DNA of 55,528 nt from Microaerobacter geothermalis (GTDB lineage Bacteria; Bacillota; Bacilli; DSM-22679), in the NCBI RefSeq assembly GCF_021608135.1, contig NZ_JAKIHL010000001.1, positions 353,744 to 409,271 on the forward strand, given 5' to 3'. Shown one piece after another: positions 45,242 through 55,015 of this stretch. Each line of letters starts with the position of its first letter. Within the stretch, counting starts at the first letter, position 1. The notes beneath the pieces were generated by a model. It was not told where the DNA came from and did no database searches. It worked only from the letters and a program-made list of their open reading frames with translations. The position numbers and the translations under genes are program-made.

Positions 45242-46849
45242 ATGAAAATCACGATATATTGTCAAGGACATCGGTATATACAGGAAATTGAAAACATCAT
45301 TTCCTTATTTTTTGAACGTGGGAATGTAACCATAAATTATTTTTTCAGCAATGACAATGATCTTCAGATGAAAGAACATCTGAATAATGAAGATGGGAAT
45401 TATGGGATCCAAACAGAAAATGAGATCAAGATATTCCTTTCAATTGAAGAATCAAATCGAAAATCTGATGATGAATCCAAAGATGGAATCCATAGAATAG
45501 CAGCAAAGGCCCAATTAATTTGGGAAAAATATGTACCGGGAAAGTGGAACTCTACCCATAGCCGTTCTGTTGATGGAACCCAATCTGGACGTGAATTGCA
45601 AAAGGCTGAAAAACAGGCGTTGCATGTCGTTTTGGTTGAGGTATTGGAGCAGGCAACTGGGGAAAGACAACCATGGGGAATTTTGACAGGGATTCGCCCA
45701 ACTAAACTGCTTCATCGCTTTTTATTGGACGGTTTGAGCGAAGAGGAAGCCCATCGTGAGCTGGAAGAAAATTTCCTGGTGAAGCCAGAGAAAATCAAGC
45801 TGCTTCAGGAAATTGTTGATATTCAGAAAAAAGTCATCCCAGATTTATATCAATTGAACAGGGATGTTAGTTTATATATTGGAATCCCCTTTTGTCCGAC
45901 GAAATGCGCCTATTGTACCTTTCCCGCCTATGCAATACATGGAAGACAAGGATCGGTAGATACTTTCTTAAAGAGTCTCCATCAAGAAATGAGGGCGATT
46001 GGAAAATGGTTGAGGGAGAGGCAGATTCGTGTAACCACCATCTACTTTGGAGGCGGAACTCCGACAAGTATTTCAGCCAGTGAAATGGATGAATTGTATC
46101 AGGTGATGGCTGATTCCATCCCATATATGGATCAAGTGAGGGAATGGACGGTAGAAGCGGGGCGACCGGATACCCTTGAAAAAGATAAATTGGAAGTCAT
46201 GAAACGTTGGAATGTGGACCGAATCAGCATCAACCCCCAGTCCTTTATCCAGGAAACCTTAACCACCATTGGACGTCACCATACCGTGGAAGAAACCATT
46301 GAAACATTTCAATTAGCCAGGTCCATGGGATTTAACAATATTAACATGGATTTAATTATAGGCCTACCGGGAGAGGGGGAAACAGAATTTTCCCATTCCT
46401 TGAAGATGATTGAGGAATTAATGCCGGAATCATTAACCGTGCATACATTATCCTTCAAAAGGGCATCCGCCATGACTCAAAATAGGAAGAGATATGAAAT
46501 TAGCGAGCAGGATGAAATTCGAACGATGATGGAAATGGCGTCCCAATGGACAGAGGAACATTCATATTTTCCCTATTATCTATATCGGCAAAAAAATATC
46601 CTAGGAAACTTAGAGAATATTGGATATTCCCTACCGGGAAAAGAGAGCATGTATAACATCATTATCATGGAAGAAAGGCAAACCATCATCGGTCTTGGCT
46701 GTGGAGCGGTCAGCAAACTAATTCCACCTGGTTCAGAAAAAATTATCCGTTGGCCCAATCCGAAGGAGCCTAAGGTATATTATGAGACCTATCAGGAAAT
46801 CATTAGGAAAAAGATTGAAAAATTGAACGAAATATACCTTGACAATTGA
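45242..46849 (+). CDS. hemZ: HemZ-type radical SAM protein (coproporphyrinogen dehydrogenase-like)
   Basis: Oxygen-independent coproporphyrinogen oxidase homologue. The 535-residue protein has a HemZ-specific N-terminal region and the radical SAM signature C218-x3-C222-x2-C225 in GIPFCPTKCAYC. GGGTPTS and a C-terminal region without the HemW-type wing follow. CTTGGAGGA precedes the ATG. In Bacillus the gene lies in the same area, before hisS. Actual porphyrin activity of HemZ is debated. Confidence 0.9.
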   Translation: MKITIYCQGHRYIQEIENIISLFFERGNVTINYFFSNDNDLQMKEHLNNEDGNYGIQTENEIKIFLSIEESNRKSDDESKDGIHRIAAKAQLIWEKYVPGKWNSTHSRSVDGTQSGRELQKAEKQALHVVLVEVLEQATGERQPWGILTGIRPTKLLHRFLLDGLSEEEAHRELEENFLVKPEKIKLLQEIVDIQKKVIPDLYQLNRDVSLYIGIPFCPTKCAYCTFPAYAIHGRQGSVDTFLKSLHQEMRAIGKWLRERQIRVTTIYFGGGTPTSISASEMDELYQVMADSIPYMDQVREWTVEAGRPDTLEKDKLEVMKRWNVDRISINPQSFIQETLTTIGRHHTVEETIETFQLARSMGFNNINMDLIIGLPGEGETEFSHSLKMIEELMPESLTVHTLSFKRASAMTQNRKRYEISEQDEIRTMMEMASQWTEEHSYFPYYLYRQKNILGNLENIGYSLPGKESMYNIIIMEERQTIIGLGCGAVSKLIPPGSEKIIRWPNPKEPKVYYETYQEIIRKKIEKLNEIYLDN

Positions 46850-46867
46850 TATGAAGTTGCGTAATAT
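46839..46867 (+). promoter_or_regulatory. Sigma-A promoter of hisS-aspS
   Basis: Perfect TTGACA (46839-46844), 17 bp spacer, TAATAT (46862-46867), overlapping the end of hemZ and leading into the T-box leader. Confidence 0.75.
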
Positions 46868-46894
46868 ATCTGCAAGATAATTCACTGTGATCTA

Positions 46895-47180
46895 ATGAAG
46901 ATCTAATGAAGGGAAAAGTAATAAGGGGCGACGAATAGTACAAGAGAGGAATGGCGTGGCTGAAACCATTCCCTATTCTACCTTATGAAGGACATCCCGG
47001 AAGACCCTTGTTGAAAAAGGAGATTCCTTAGGAGACTCCTTAAGTAATCAATGGGCGTATGGACAGGGCGTTAACCTGAAATAAGTGGGATCATATCCAA
47101 TTAGGGTGGCACCACGGGTGATTGAACAGTCAATCTCTCGTCCCTGACAACATAAGGTCAGTGGCGGGAGATTTTATTTT
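46895..47180 (+). ncRNA. T-box leader controlling hisS-aspS
   Basis: The T-box consensus AGGGTGGCACCACGG lies at 47103-47117 and is followed by a strong terminator (47132-47180), the standard antiterminator/terminator arrangement. A Stem I region with AGTA-type sequences precedes it. A likely specifier is GAC (Asp) at 46991-46993 in GAAGGACATCC; the overlapping CAT at 46993-46995 would be a His codon. The leader and terminator are secure; the specifier is my reading. The 351-bp gap before hisS is fully taken up by this leader. Confidence 0.93.
47132..47180 (+). terminator. T-box regulated terminator
   Basis: AATCTCTCGTCCCTGAC (47132-47148) pairs with GGTCAGTGGCGGGAGATT (47156-47173), followed by TTATTTT. 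Its 5' side is the part expected to be freed by the antiterminator. Confidence 0.9.
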
Positions 47181-47200
47181 ATGTTGTAGGAGGGATAGAA

Positions 47201-48469
47201 ATGAACATAAGGATTCCAAGAGGAACGGCAGATGTGTTGCCGGGAGAAGTGGAAAAATGGCAGATCATTGAAGACAAAGCAAGGGATTTATTTCATCGTT
47301 ATCATTATCAGGAAATTAGAACTCCTATGTTTGAATATACCGAGCTGTTCCTGCGGGGGGTAGGAGAAACCACAGATATTGTGGAAAAAGAGATGTACAC
47401 CTTCTTGGATAAAGGGGAAAGAAGCATAACGTTAAGACCGGAAGGTACAGCTTCTGTTGTCCGATCCTTTGTGGAGAACAAGATGTATGGCAACCCTCAG
47501 CAGCCGACCAAGCTCTACTATATCGGGCCCATGTTTCGCTACGAGAGGCCACAGGCTGGAAGGACTCGCCAATTTACGCAAATCGGTTTGGAAGCCCTAG
47601 GAAGTGATGATCCCAGTATTGATGTTGAAGTTATTGCATTAGCCCTTTCCTTTTATGAGGAATTGGGGATTTCCAACCTTCATGTAGAAATAAACAGCGT
47701 TGGTTGTCCCGACTGCAGGCCGATCCATCGCGAAGCACTAGTCAGCCATCTTTTACCCTATAGGGACAAATTGTGCAAAGACTGTCAATCGAGACTGGAG
47801 CGTAACCCCATGCGGATTCTTGATTGCAAAGTAGAAAGTTGCAAAGAATTGACTAAAGATGCACCTTCCGTACTGGAGCATCTGTGCGAGGATTGTGATT
47901 CTCACTTTCAAAAAGTAAAGGATTATTTAAAAGAGATGGGCATTTCCTATGTTGTAAATCCAAGAATGGTTCGGGGATTAGACTACTATACCAGAACAGC
48001 CTTTGAAATCATGGAAACCAGAATTGGAGCGGTTGGCACGTTATGTGGTGGAGGACGGTACAACGGATTGGTTGAGGAGATCGGGGGGCCACCGGTTCCC
48101 GGCATTGGTTTTGCCTTAAGTATTGAAAGGGTACTTTTGGCCCTTGAGGCTCACCAGGTAAACCTCCCTATTCAGTCCTTTTTGGATGTTTATTTGGCCA
48201 TCCAGACCGAACACGTGAAAGGAAAAGCAGTTGCTCTTATTCAGAAACTTCGTGCAGCCGGATTTTCAGCAGATATGGATTATATGAATCGCAAAATGAA
48301 GGCTCAGATAAAGTCTGCCGACCGGTTTCATGCAAAATGGGTTTGTATTTTTGGTGAGGAAGAAATGAGTAGGGGAAATGTCTTAATAAAAGACATGGCA
48401 ACCGGGGAACAGGAAGAGGCAGCTTATGAACAGGTGCTTCATATTCTAAAGGAAAAGATAATGAAATAA
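47201..48469 (+). CDS. hisS: Histidyl-tRNA synthetase
   Basis: Class II synthetase of 422 residues. It begins IRIPRGTADVLPGE and has TLRPEGTASVVR, the motif 2 region YYIGPMFRYERPQAGRTRQF and the histidine motifs RGLDYYTRTAFE and LCGGGRYNGL. GTAGGAGGG precedes the ATG. It forms an operon with aspS, 18 bp apart. Confidence 0.98.
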   Translation: MNIRIPRGTADVLPGEVEKWQIIEDKARDLFHRYHYQEIRTPMFEYTELFLRGVGETTDIVEKEMYTFLDKGERSITLRPEGTASVVRSFVENKMYGNPQQPTKLYYIGPMFRYERPQAGRTRQFTQIGLEALGSDDPSIDVEVIALALSFYEELGISNLHVEINSVGCPDCRPIHREALVSHLLPYRDKLCKDCQSRLERNPMRILDCKVESCKELTKDAPSVLEHLCEDCDSHFQKVKDYLKEMGISYVVNPRMVRGLDYYTRTAFEIMETRIGAVGTLCGGGRYNGLVEEIGGPPVPGIGFALSIERVLLALEAHQVNLPIQSFLDVYLAIQTEHVKGKAVALIQKLRAAGFSADMDYMNRKMKAQIKSADRFHAKWVCIFGEEEMSRGNVLIKDMATGEQEEAAYEQVLHILKEKIMK

Positions 48470-48487
48470 CGTAATGGAGGAGTAGGA

Positions 48488-50257
48488 ATGGAAACCTTAT
48501 TTCGAACACATCATTGTGGATTGCTTTCCAAAGAGTTGGTTGGCCAAGTGGTGAAACTAAGTGGATGGGTACAAAAAAGGAGAGACCTTGGCGGATTAAT
48601 ATTTGTGGATGTAAGGGACCGAAGCGGGTTGGTTCAAGTGGTCTTTGGTCCAGAATATTCCCAAGAAGCCTGGGAGCTGGCCGATAAAGTGAGAAGTGAA
48701 TTTGTGATTACAGTTGAAGGAAAAGTGGTGGAACGGAGTCCAGACACCATAAATCCCAATATTAAAACCGGAGAAATTGAGGTACAGGCTATCAATCTGG
48801 AAATTATTAATCCTGCTAAAACCCCTCCATTCCTCATTCAGGATGATGTTGAGGTGGAGGAGTCCATCCGCCTTAAGTACAGATATCTTGATTTGCGTCG
48901 TCCCGTGATGCAAAAAACTTTAAAAATCAGGCATCAAGCGGCAAAAATTTTCCGGGACTTTTTAGATCAGCATGGTTTTTTGGAAATTGAGACGCCCATG
49001 TTAACCAAAAGCACTCCTGAAGGGGCACGGGATTATTTGGTTCCGAGCAGGGTTCATCCCGGAGAATTTTACGCTTTGCCTCAATCCCCCCAACTGTTTA
49101 AACAATTGTTAATGGTGGCTGGATATGAGAAATATTTTCAGATTGTCCGCTGTTTTAGAGATGAAGATTTAAGGGCTGATCGCCAACCGGAATTTACGCA
49201 GGTGGATATAGAGACCTCCTTTATGAAGATGGAGGAACTCCATGAATTGATGGAGGAGTTAATGGCAAAACTCATGAAGGAAATTGTGGGAATCACCATC
49301 GAACGGCCATTTTTGAAGCTATCCTACCAGGAAGCAATAGAACGATATGGTTCAGATAAACCTGATCTTCGTTTTGGATTGGAACTGGTTGATGTATCGG
49401 ATCTGGTGGAAAACTGCAATTTTAAGGTATTTCGTCAAGCTGTGGAAAATGGTGGACAGGTCAAAGCCATCAATGCCAAGGGTTGCGGAGATTATAGTCG
49501 CAAGGAAATTGATTTATTGGGTGAATTTGTAGCGAGATATGGTGCTAAAGGATTAGCTTGGCTGGCTTATAAGGAAGACGGATTAAAGGGGCCAATCGCG
49601 AAATTCTTCTCTGAGGAGGAACTGCAATCCTTTACAGAGAGGTTACAAGGAGAAGAGGGGGATCTATTCTTATTTGTCGCAGATAATCCGAAGGTTGTGG
49701 CTGATGCTTTGGGCAATCTCCGTCTAAAGCTTGGAAGAGATCTGAATCTGATTGATGACAACACCTTTAAGTTCCTATGGGTCATTGATTTTCCGCTTCT
49801 CTCCTATGATGAGGAAGAAGAAAGGTTCGTAGCGGAGCATCATCCCTTTACTATGCCTAGGGAAGAGGATATTCCATTTTTTGACACGGATCCAGGAAAA
49901 ATCCGTGCCCAAGCTTATGATATGGTTTTAAACGGTTATGAAATTGGCGGGGGAAGCATGCGTATATTTAAACGGGAAATTCAGGAGAAAATGTTTCAAG
50001 CCCTCGGATTTTCCCAGGAAGAAGCAAAAGAAAAATTTGGATTTCTCCTCGAAGCCTTTGAATATGGGACCCCTCCCCATGGGGGAATTGCCTTTGGATT
50101 CGACCGGATCGTCATGATCTTGGCTGGAAGAAACAATTTGCGTGAATGCATTGCTTTTCCAAAAACCGCCAGTGCCACCGATCTGATGACCCATGCCCCG
50201 GATAAGGTGGATGACAAGCAATTAAAGGAGATTCATATTTCTATCACTAATGAATAA
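48488..50257 (+). CDS. aspS: Aspartyl-tRNA synthetase
   Basis: Class IIb synthetase of 589 residues. It has an N-terminal OB anticodon-binding domain (about 1-105), motif 2 [21 protein letters not shown] and motif 3 [15 protein letters not shown], plus the bacterial GAD insertion (about 290-410). GGAGGAGTAGGA precedes the ATG. Whether it is discriminating or also charges tRNA-Asn cannot be read from this window. Confidence 0.98.
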   Translation: METLFRTHHCGLLSKELVGQVVKLSGWVQKRRDLGGLIFVDVRDRSGLVQVVFGPEYSQEAWELADKVRSEFVITVEGKVVERSPDTINPNIKTGEIEVQAINLEIINPAKTPPFLIQDDVEVEESIRLKYRYLDLRRPVMQKTLKIRHQAAKIFRDFLDQHGFLEIETPMLTKSTPEGARDYLVPSRVHPGEFYALPQSPQLFKQLLMVAGYEKYFQIVRCFRDEDLRADRQPEFTQVDIETSFMKMEELHELMEELMAKLMKEIVGITIERPFLKLSYQEAIERYGSDKPDLRFGLELVDVSDLVENCNFKVFRQAVENGGQVKAINAKGCGDYSRKEIDLLGEFVARYGAKGLAWLAYKEDGLKGPIAKFFSEEELQSFTERLQGEEGDLFLFVADNPKVVADALGNLRLKLGRDLNLIDDNTFKFLWVIDFPLLSYDEEEERFVAEHHPFTMPREEDIPFFDTDPGKIRAQAYDMVLNGYEIGGGSMRIFKREIQEKMFQALGFSQEEAKEKFGFLLEAFEYGTPPHGGIAFGFDRIVMILAGRNNLRECIAFPKTASATDLMTHAPDKVDDKQLKEIHISITNE

Positions 50258-50266
50258 CCATTGAAG

Positions 50267-50298
50267 AAGACCTCCAAGTTGAATCGTGGAGGTCTTTT
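50267..50298 (+). terminator. Terminator after aspS
   Basis: AAGACCTCC (50267-50275) pairs with GGAGGTCTT (50288-50296), followed by TTT. Confidence 0.85.
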
Positions 50299-50331
50299 AT
50301 GATTCTATTCGCATTGTTGGGATAAGTGTTA

Positions 50332-50646
50332 TTAAGCCTCAGGATAATCTCTTGTCCCAACCTGTTGATAGGAATCAGTCACCTGTTCATGGATTTCTTC
50401 AGCTTTACAACATGCATGGTCCACACCACCGTTTGTTTCGGAATTCGTTTGATTTTGTTCTTCTCGTTCTATTTTTAGGGTACGCAATTGATTATACCAA
50501 TTCATCATCGAAATTGACCCTTTTATCGCTAAATTTTTCGTTTTTTTTCTTAACTGTGGTGAAAGGATCATTGCTAATGTTGTGGCCACAAGGGCCATGT
50601 TTAGGGGTGACTTTAAAGATTGATTCCGTCTTTTTAAAAAGGCCAT
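50332..50646 (-). CDS. Hypothetical 104-residue protein
   Basis: A minus-strand gene with a strong ribosome binding site: GGGAGG, 8 nt before the ATG (complement of 50644-50646). The N-terminus is basic with one hydrophobic segment (about 14-31), then a basic amphipathic stretch and a polar C-terminus with a Cys-Cys pair (HACCKAEE). It resembles small YtxH-like membrane-associated proteins in layout, but no family is recognised. It shares the 50647-50869 gap with the divergent cytochrome gene and its sigma-54 control region. Confidence 0.6.
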   Translation of the reverse strand: MAFLKRRNQSLKSPLNMALVATTLAMILSPQLRKKTKNLAIKGSISMMNWYNQLRTLKIEREEQNQTNSETNGGVDHACCKAEEIHEQVTDSYQQVGTRDYPEA

Positions 50647-50702
50647 TTAACTTCCTCCCTTCTCGCTTATAGTTTTCGCCTTCGCTTCCCCAAATATTCG
50701 AA

Positions 50703-50741
50703 TGTGCCAAATCACACAAATGTAGTGTGTCAAATCACACA
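50703..50741. promoter_or_regulatory. Two tandem dyad sites (putative enhancer of the sigma-54 promoter)
   Basis: TGTGCCAAATCACACA (50703-50718) and TGTGTCAAATCACACA (50726-50741), each TGTG-N6-CACA, spaced 23 bp, about two helical turns. They lie about 90 bp upstream of the sigma-54 element, a usual enhancer distance. Likely bound by the NtrC-type regulator encoded downstream. Confidence 0.7.
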
Positions 50742-50802
50742 AGTTGTCACATTGATCTGCACAAAAAGTTAACAATTTCTCCGTTCATGGTGCTTCTAAA
50801 AT

Positions 50803-50818
50803 TGGCATCCTTTTTGCT
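50803..50818 (+). promoter_or_regulatory. Sigma-54 (-24/-12) promoter
   Basis: TTGGCATCCTTTTTGC: GG at 50804-50805 and GC at 50816-50817 are exactly 12 bp apart, as sigma-54 requires. It precedes the cytochrome lipoprotein gene by about 50 bp. Confidence 0.8.
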
Positions 50819-50869
50819 TATTCTTTAATAACGTGAAATGGTTCACAAATTCAATTAGGGGGAGTAAAA

Positions 50870-52369
50870 ATGAAGAACAAGAAAAACGGGAAAAACAAAC
50901 TTTGGATTGCACTGCTGTTGTTTAGTATGGTTGTATTGTTTGTTACTGCATGCGGGTCAACAACAGAAACAACAACCTCAACGAATCCAACACAGGGAGA
51001 GAATGGTAATGTTGGCAATAAAGAAGAGGGATCTCGACAGGTTGAAGAGAAAGCTGAACTCCAAAAAACTACGGATACACCATACTGGATTTACGTGGCC
51101 AATGAAGGTTCCAATGATGTATCAGTTGTGGATACCAGCATTAACAAGGTTGTGGCAACCATACCGTCTGGAAAAGTATCCCACCACGTTTACTTATCTC
51201 CAGATGAAAAGTATGTGTATGTGATGCCTAAGGGAGAAACCTTTATTACTGTGATCAGTACTGCTACCAACGAAGTCATTGGCAAAATAGAAGTGGGGAA
51301 AGCCCCGACTCATCCGGGATATATGCCTGACGGAAAAACCTTAGTGGTAGGAGTAACTGGTGATAAAGTGGCTGCAGTTATTGACATGGAAAACAACAAA
51401 TTGGTGAAGAAAATAGAGGCAGGAAAAGGAGCCCATGATACAAGTATCACTAAGGATGGAAAATATGCCTTTGTCAGCAATAACAAGTCGGATTTCTTAT
51501 CCGTTATTGACATGACGACCATGGAAAAAGTAAAGGATATTAAAACTGGTCCAGTGGCAAACGGGAACACCATGTCTCCCGATGGAAAGCTTTTAGCTGT
51601 CGGGGTAACTGATGAGGCTAAAGCGGTTATTATTGATACCCATACTTTAGAAATTCTAGCGGAGGTTCCTACCGGAAAAGGTGTACACAATTTGAGATTT
51701 ACAAACGACGGAAAATACTTGATGACCGGAAATCAGGGGGATGGTACCGTCACAGTCATTGATACCAAAAATTTTGAAGTAGTAAAAACATTACAAGCTG
51801 GTTTAGGTGCCAACATCCCAACTATGTCACCCGATGGAAAATATGCTTATGTGACCGCAAATAATGACACCTTTATCTCTGTGGTTGATTTAAGCACGAT
51901 GGAAATCATCAAAAATATTCCCGTGGTAAAGAATCCGCACAATTTAATCTTTAGTCCAGATGCAAAATTAGCCTATACCACCAATTGGGGAGAATCCTCC
52001 CTTTCAGTGATCGATACGGAGACCTTTGAGGTGGTAGACAATATTCCTGTTGGTCTAAATCCAAATGGATTACAACTTATGACATCCGTTCCTAAGGAAG
52101 TCGCTTTAGAATGGCAGGCAAAAGCTGAAGAGCTGGCAGTTGAAAAAAACAATAAGGAAACCGCTGACGCTACTCCTATAACGCTAGAAGAAAAACTGTA
52201 TCAAGAGTCCTGCAGCACTTGCCATGGACTTAATACCATTGAGGCCAGCGGAATCAAAGGTGATGCGTGGGAGCAGACCGTTGACAAGATGATTAAAAAT
52301 GGTGCCAAATTGACCCCTGAACAAGCGGATACTATTGTAAATTACCTGAAAACAAAGTTCCCAAATTAA
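50870..52369 (+). CDS. Lipoprotein with YVTN beta-propeller and C-terminal cytochrome c domain
   Basis: Predicted membrane-anchored extracytoplasmic redox protein of 499 residues. A lipoprotein signal ends at VTAC (lipid-modified C28). A linker rich in Thr, Asn and Gln follows. Seven YVTN-type beta-propeller blades cover about 70-400 with repeated VSVVDT..VVATI units. A C-terminal single-heme domain has CSTCH (448-452) and M474 as the probable sixth ligand. The propeller resembles NirF and heme d1-type domains, but catalysis cannot be inferred. AGGGGGAG precedes the ATG. It is driven by a sigma-54 promoter with enhancer-like dyads and followed by a terminator, so it is monocistronic. Confidence 0.85.
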   Translation: MKNKKNGKNKLWIALLLFSMVVLFVTACGSTTETTTSTNPTQGENGNVGNKEEGSRQVEEKAELQKTTDTPYWIYVANEGSNDVSVVDTSINKVVATIPSGKVSHHVYLSPDEKYVYVMPKGETFITVISTATNEVIGKIEVGKAPTHPGYMPDGKTLVVGVTGDKVAAVIDMENNKLVKKIEAGKGAHDTSITKDGKYAFVSNNKSDFLSVIDMTTMEKVKDIKTGPVANGNTMSPDGKLLAVGVTDEAKAVIIDTHTLEILAEVPTGKGVHNLRFTNDGKYLMTGNQGDGTVTVIDTKNFEVVKTLQAGLGANIPTMSPDGKYAYVTANNDTFISVVDLSTMEIIKNIPVVKNPHNLIFSPDAKLAYTTNWGESSLSVIDTETFEVVDNIPVGLNPNGLQLMTSVPKEVALEWQAKAEELAVEKNNKETADATPITLEEKLYQESCSTCHGLNTIEASGIKGDAWEQTVDKMIKNGAKLTPEQADTIVNYLKTKFPN

Positions 52370-52374
52370 TCATT

Positions 52375-52412
52375 AAAAGAGGAGAGGTTCAGAGATCCTC
52401 TCCTCTTTTTTA
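52375..52412. terminator. Bidirectional terminator between cytochrome gene and NtrC-like gene
   Basis: AAAAGAGGAGAGG (52375-52387) pairs with CCTCTCCTCTTTT (52397-52409) with T-run; an A-run on the other side serves the convergent regulator gene. Confidence 0.92.
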
Positions 52413-52438
52413 TACTCTTTTAGGTTTATAACGGAATT

Positions 52439-53740
52439 TTACTTCAGAATCTGGTATTTTTTCATTCGGTATAATAGCGTATAACGGGTGATTCCCAGTA
52501 ACTTTGCCGCTTGACTTTGATTACCTTTCGTTTTCATTAGGGCATTCTCAATCAGTTCCCTTTCATGTTCTTCCAAATTAAGGGAGGCTTCATCTGCTGG
52601 TTTGTTAAAAGATGCATGGCTATGGGTAATTTTGTTCTTTATTTCTGGGGGCACATGTTCTTTGGTGATCTCTCCTCCCTGGCTTAATATAAACATCCTT
52701 TCCATGCAATTTTGCAGTTCACGGATATTTCCCGGCCATTCATAAGAAGTTAGCAATGTTTTCGTTTCTTCATCAAGCTGATAAGGCCTCTTGTAACGAT
52801 CCAAAAAATGGTGGGCAAGAGTTAATATATCTTCCTTTCTCTTCCTTAAAGGGGGGAGATGAATGGGAAATACATTTAATCGATAAAATAGATCCATTCG
52901 AAAATTACCCAATTCCACTTCTTCGTGTAAGTCTCGATTGGTTGCTGCCACAATCCTTACATCGACGGAAATGGGGGTGTCACTTCCAACAGGGTAAAAG
53001 CTTTTTTCCTGCAGTACCCTTAACAACTTTGCCTGAAGATAATAGGGCATTTCTCCAATCTCATCAAGAAATAGGGTTCCGCCATTCGCCAGCTGAAAGA
53101 ATCCTTTCTTGTTTGAAACTGCTCCAGTAAATGCTCCTTTTACATGACCAAATAATTCACTTTCCATCAAATTTTCAGGAATAGCGGCACAGTTAACCGT
53201 TACGAAGGGTTGATCTTTCCGATTGCTTTTCTGGTGCAGTTCTTTGGCGACCAATTCTTTTCCTGTTCCACTTTCACCTGAAACGAGGACTGTACTATCG
53301 GTGGGTGCCACTAAGCGAATTTGTTGTATAATTTCTTTCATGATTTTAGATTCCCCGATAATTACCGGCTGTTGTTTCACCTGGGTTCCAATATTTCTCT
53401 TAATGACCTCTTTTATCTGGTTTAAGTGAAATGGTTTCGTCAGATAATCCACAGCACCAATTTTTATGGCTTTAACCGCATTTTCCACAGTTGCATAGGC
53501 AGTCATCATAATAATTGGAACATCAGGATTCTGGGCAAGAAATGCAGGCAGAAGCTCCAAACCGTTTTTTCGCGGCAGTTGATCATCCAATAAAATGAGA
53601 TCCGGTTGAAAAGATTGGCTAATTTCTAGACCCAATTCTCCATTTTCCACACTTTTAACTTCAAATTCATTCTTTAATGCTTCCTCTAGGATCCATCGCA
53701 TATTTTTTTCATCATCGATAATTAGCACCTTATGCAGCAT
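52439..53740 (-). CDS. Sigma-54-dependent NtrC-family response regulator
   Basis: Enhancer-binding activator of 433 residues. It has a receiver domain (1-120) with phospho-acceptor D52, a sigma-54 AAA+ domain with GESGTGKE (155-162) and the GAFTGA loop (202-207), and a C-terminal Fis-type HTH (about 400-430, GNQSQAAKLLGIT). Start at 53740 has GAAGGTG upstream; an in-frame ATG at 53764 is possible. It overlaps the histidine kinase gene by 11 bp. It is convergent with the sigma-54-promoted cytochrome gene, its most likely target. Confidence 0.93.
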   Translation of the reverse strand: MLHKVLIIDDEKNMRWILEEALKNEFEVKSVENGELGLEISQSFQPDLILLDDQLPRKNGLELLPAFLAQNPDVPIIMMTAYATVENAVKAIKIGAVDYLTKPFHLNQIKEVIKRNIGTQVKQQPVIIGESKIMKEIIQQIRLVAPTDSTVLVSGESGTGKELVAKELHQKSNRKDQPFVTVNCAAIPENLMESELFGHVKGAFTGAVSNKKGFFQLANGGTLFLDEIGEMPYYLQAKLLRVLQEKSFYPVGSDTPISVDVRIVAATNRDLHEEVELGNFRMDLFYRLNVFPIHLPPLRKRKEDILTLAHHFLDRYKRPYQLDEETKTLLTSYEWPGNIRELQNCMERMFILSQGGEITKEHVPPEIKNKITHSHASFNKPADEASLNLEEHERELIENALMKTKGNQSQAAKLLGITRYTLLYRMKKYQILK

Positions 53741-54800
53741 GGGATGCACCTTCTTTTTTATCATATAAAAGAGGGAATCTTAAGGAAATCATAGTCCCTT
53801 TGTTTCTTTCACTTTGGATATGGATATGTCCTTGATGCAGGGAGATGATTTGGCTTACGATGGACAATCCTAATCCAGTTCCGGTTTCCTTCGTTGTATA
53901 AAACGGTTCAAATGCTCTCTTCATAGTATCAGGACTCATTCCAATTCCAGTATCCTTAATATGAATCGAAATATCATCGGCATTACTTTCGGTAGTAATG
54001 TAGAGATCTCCCCCTGTTGGCATGGCTTCCACTGCATTAATAATCAAATTGAGAAAAATTTGTTTTAAACGGTCCGGTGCAGAAGAAATCACTTCATACT
54101 TGGCCTGAAAGTTGGTGTGTAAATATATATGATGCTCTTTCAAGTATTTATTGGAAAGACGAAGGACCTTTTCTAGAGTCTGATGAACAGAAGTGGACGA
54201 AAAAGAGAGATCCTTAGGTTGGGTAAAATCTAAAAATTCATGCAAAACCTTGTTAAGGCGATTGATCTCTTCTTTTAGCACAGAAGTATACTGTTTTAAT
54301 TCATCTGCCGGATCGATTTTTTCTTCCAGAGTTTCGGTGGTTATTTGAATGATGGCCAAAGGGTTGCGTATTTCATGGGCAATACCTGCCACAAGGGTTC
54401 CTAAACTGCTTAAGCGTTCAGACCTTTCTAGAGTTTGCTCCATTTGATGATTCTTCAATTGATTTCTTTCAAATTGATTCATCATATGACCGACCAGTAG
54501 AGAAACCATATAAAACAGTACGATTTCAATAATTGTATTGCTAAAATGGGGAATGTGCCACCCCAACATGGCTTGAAGCAGAATTAAAAGGGTGGCTATG
54601 ACAGAAACAATGATACCTCCCCTAATACGAAAAACAATGGCTGCTAGTATGACTGGGACTACATAGAAGCGGTTAAAACAAAGCCCAGAAATTGTCCATA
54701 TGTCATTGGCAAAACAGTTTAAGGCGGTCACAATTCCAAGGGTTATCGTAATAAATAAATAAGTATATGTCCTTTTAAATAAGCTCATACGAAATGTCAT
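53730..54800 (-). CDS. NtrB-like membrane sensor histidine kinase
   Basis: Partner of the adjacent NtrC-type regulator. The 356-residue protein has an N-terminal membrane domain with four hydrophobic helices (about 11-105) and little extracellular sequence. HisKA follows with H142 in AGIAHEIRNPLAI, then HATPase with NLIINAVEAM, DTGIGM and GTGLGLS. No PAS or periplasmic sensor domain is visible, so it may sense membrane or redox state. ATG 54800 follows GGGAGGG; the longer start at 54815 begins at this site. Confidence 0.92.
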   Translation of the reverse strand: MTFRMSLFKRTYTYLFITITLGIVTALNCFANDIWTISGLCFNRFYVVPVILAAIVFRIRGGIIVSVIATLLILLQAMLGWHIPHFSNTIIEIVLFYMVSLLVGHMMNQFERNQLKNHQMEQTLERSERLSSLGTLVAGIAHEIRNPLAIIQITTETLEEKIDPADELKQYTSVLKEEINRLNKVLHEFLDFTQPKDLSFSSTSVHQTLEKVLRLSNKYLKEHHIYLHTNFQAKYEVISSAPDRLKQIFLNLIINAVEAMPTGGDLYITTESNADDISIHIKDTGIGMSPDTMKRAFEPFYTTKETGTGLGLSIVSQIISLHQGHIHIQSERNKGTMISLRFPLLYDKKEGASHAA

Positions 54801-55015
54801 TAGATTCCCTCCCATTTCATCATAACTGGAAAGAATCTGGGAGTAAATAACTGTTGAAAAATTGTCATGAAGTTGTTAGAAACCATTGAAAAATATGTTC
54901 ACACAATGTTAATATGTTTTACACTTTTTATCCATTATTTTTTAATCTTTTCCTTCTATAATGATATTTGTCTTTGGAAAATCTGACCAAAGAAAACAGA
55001 TAGGAGGAATAGATA

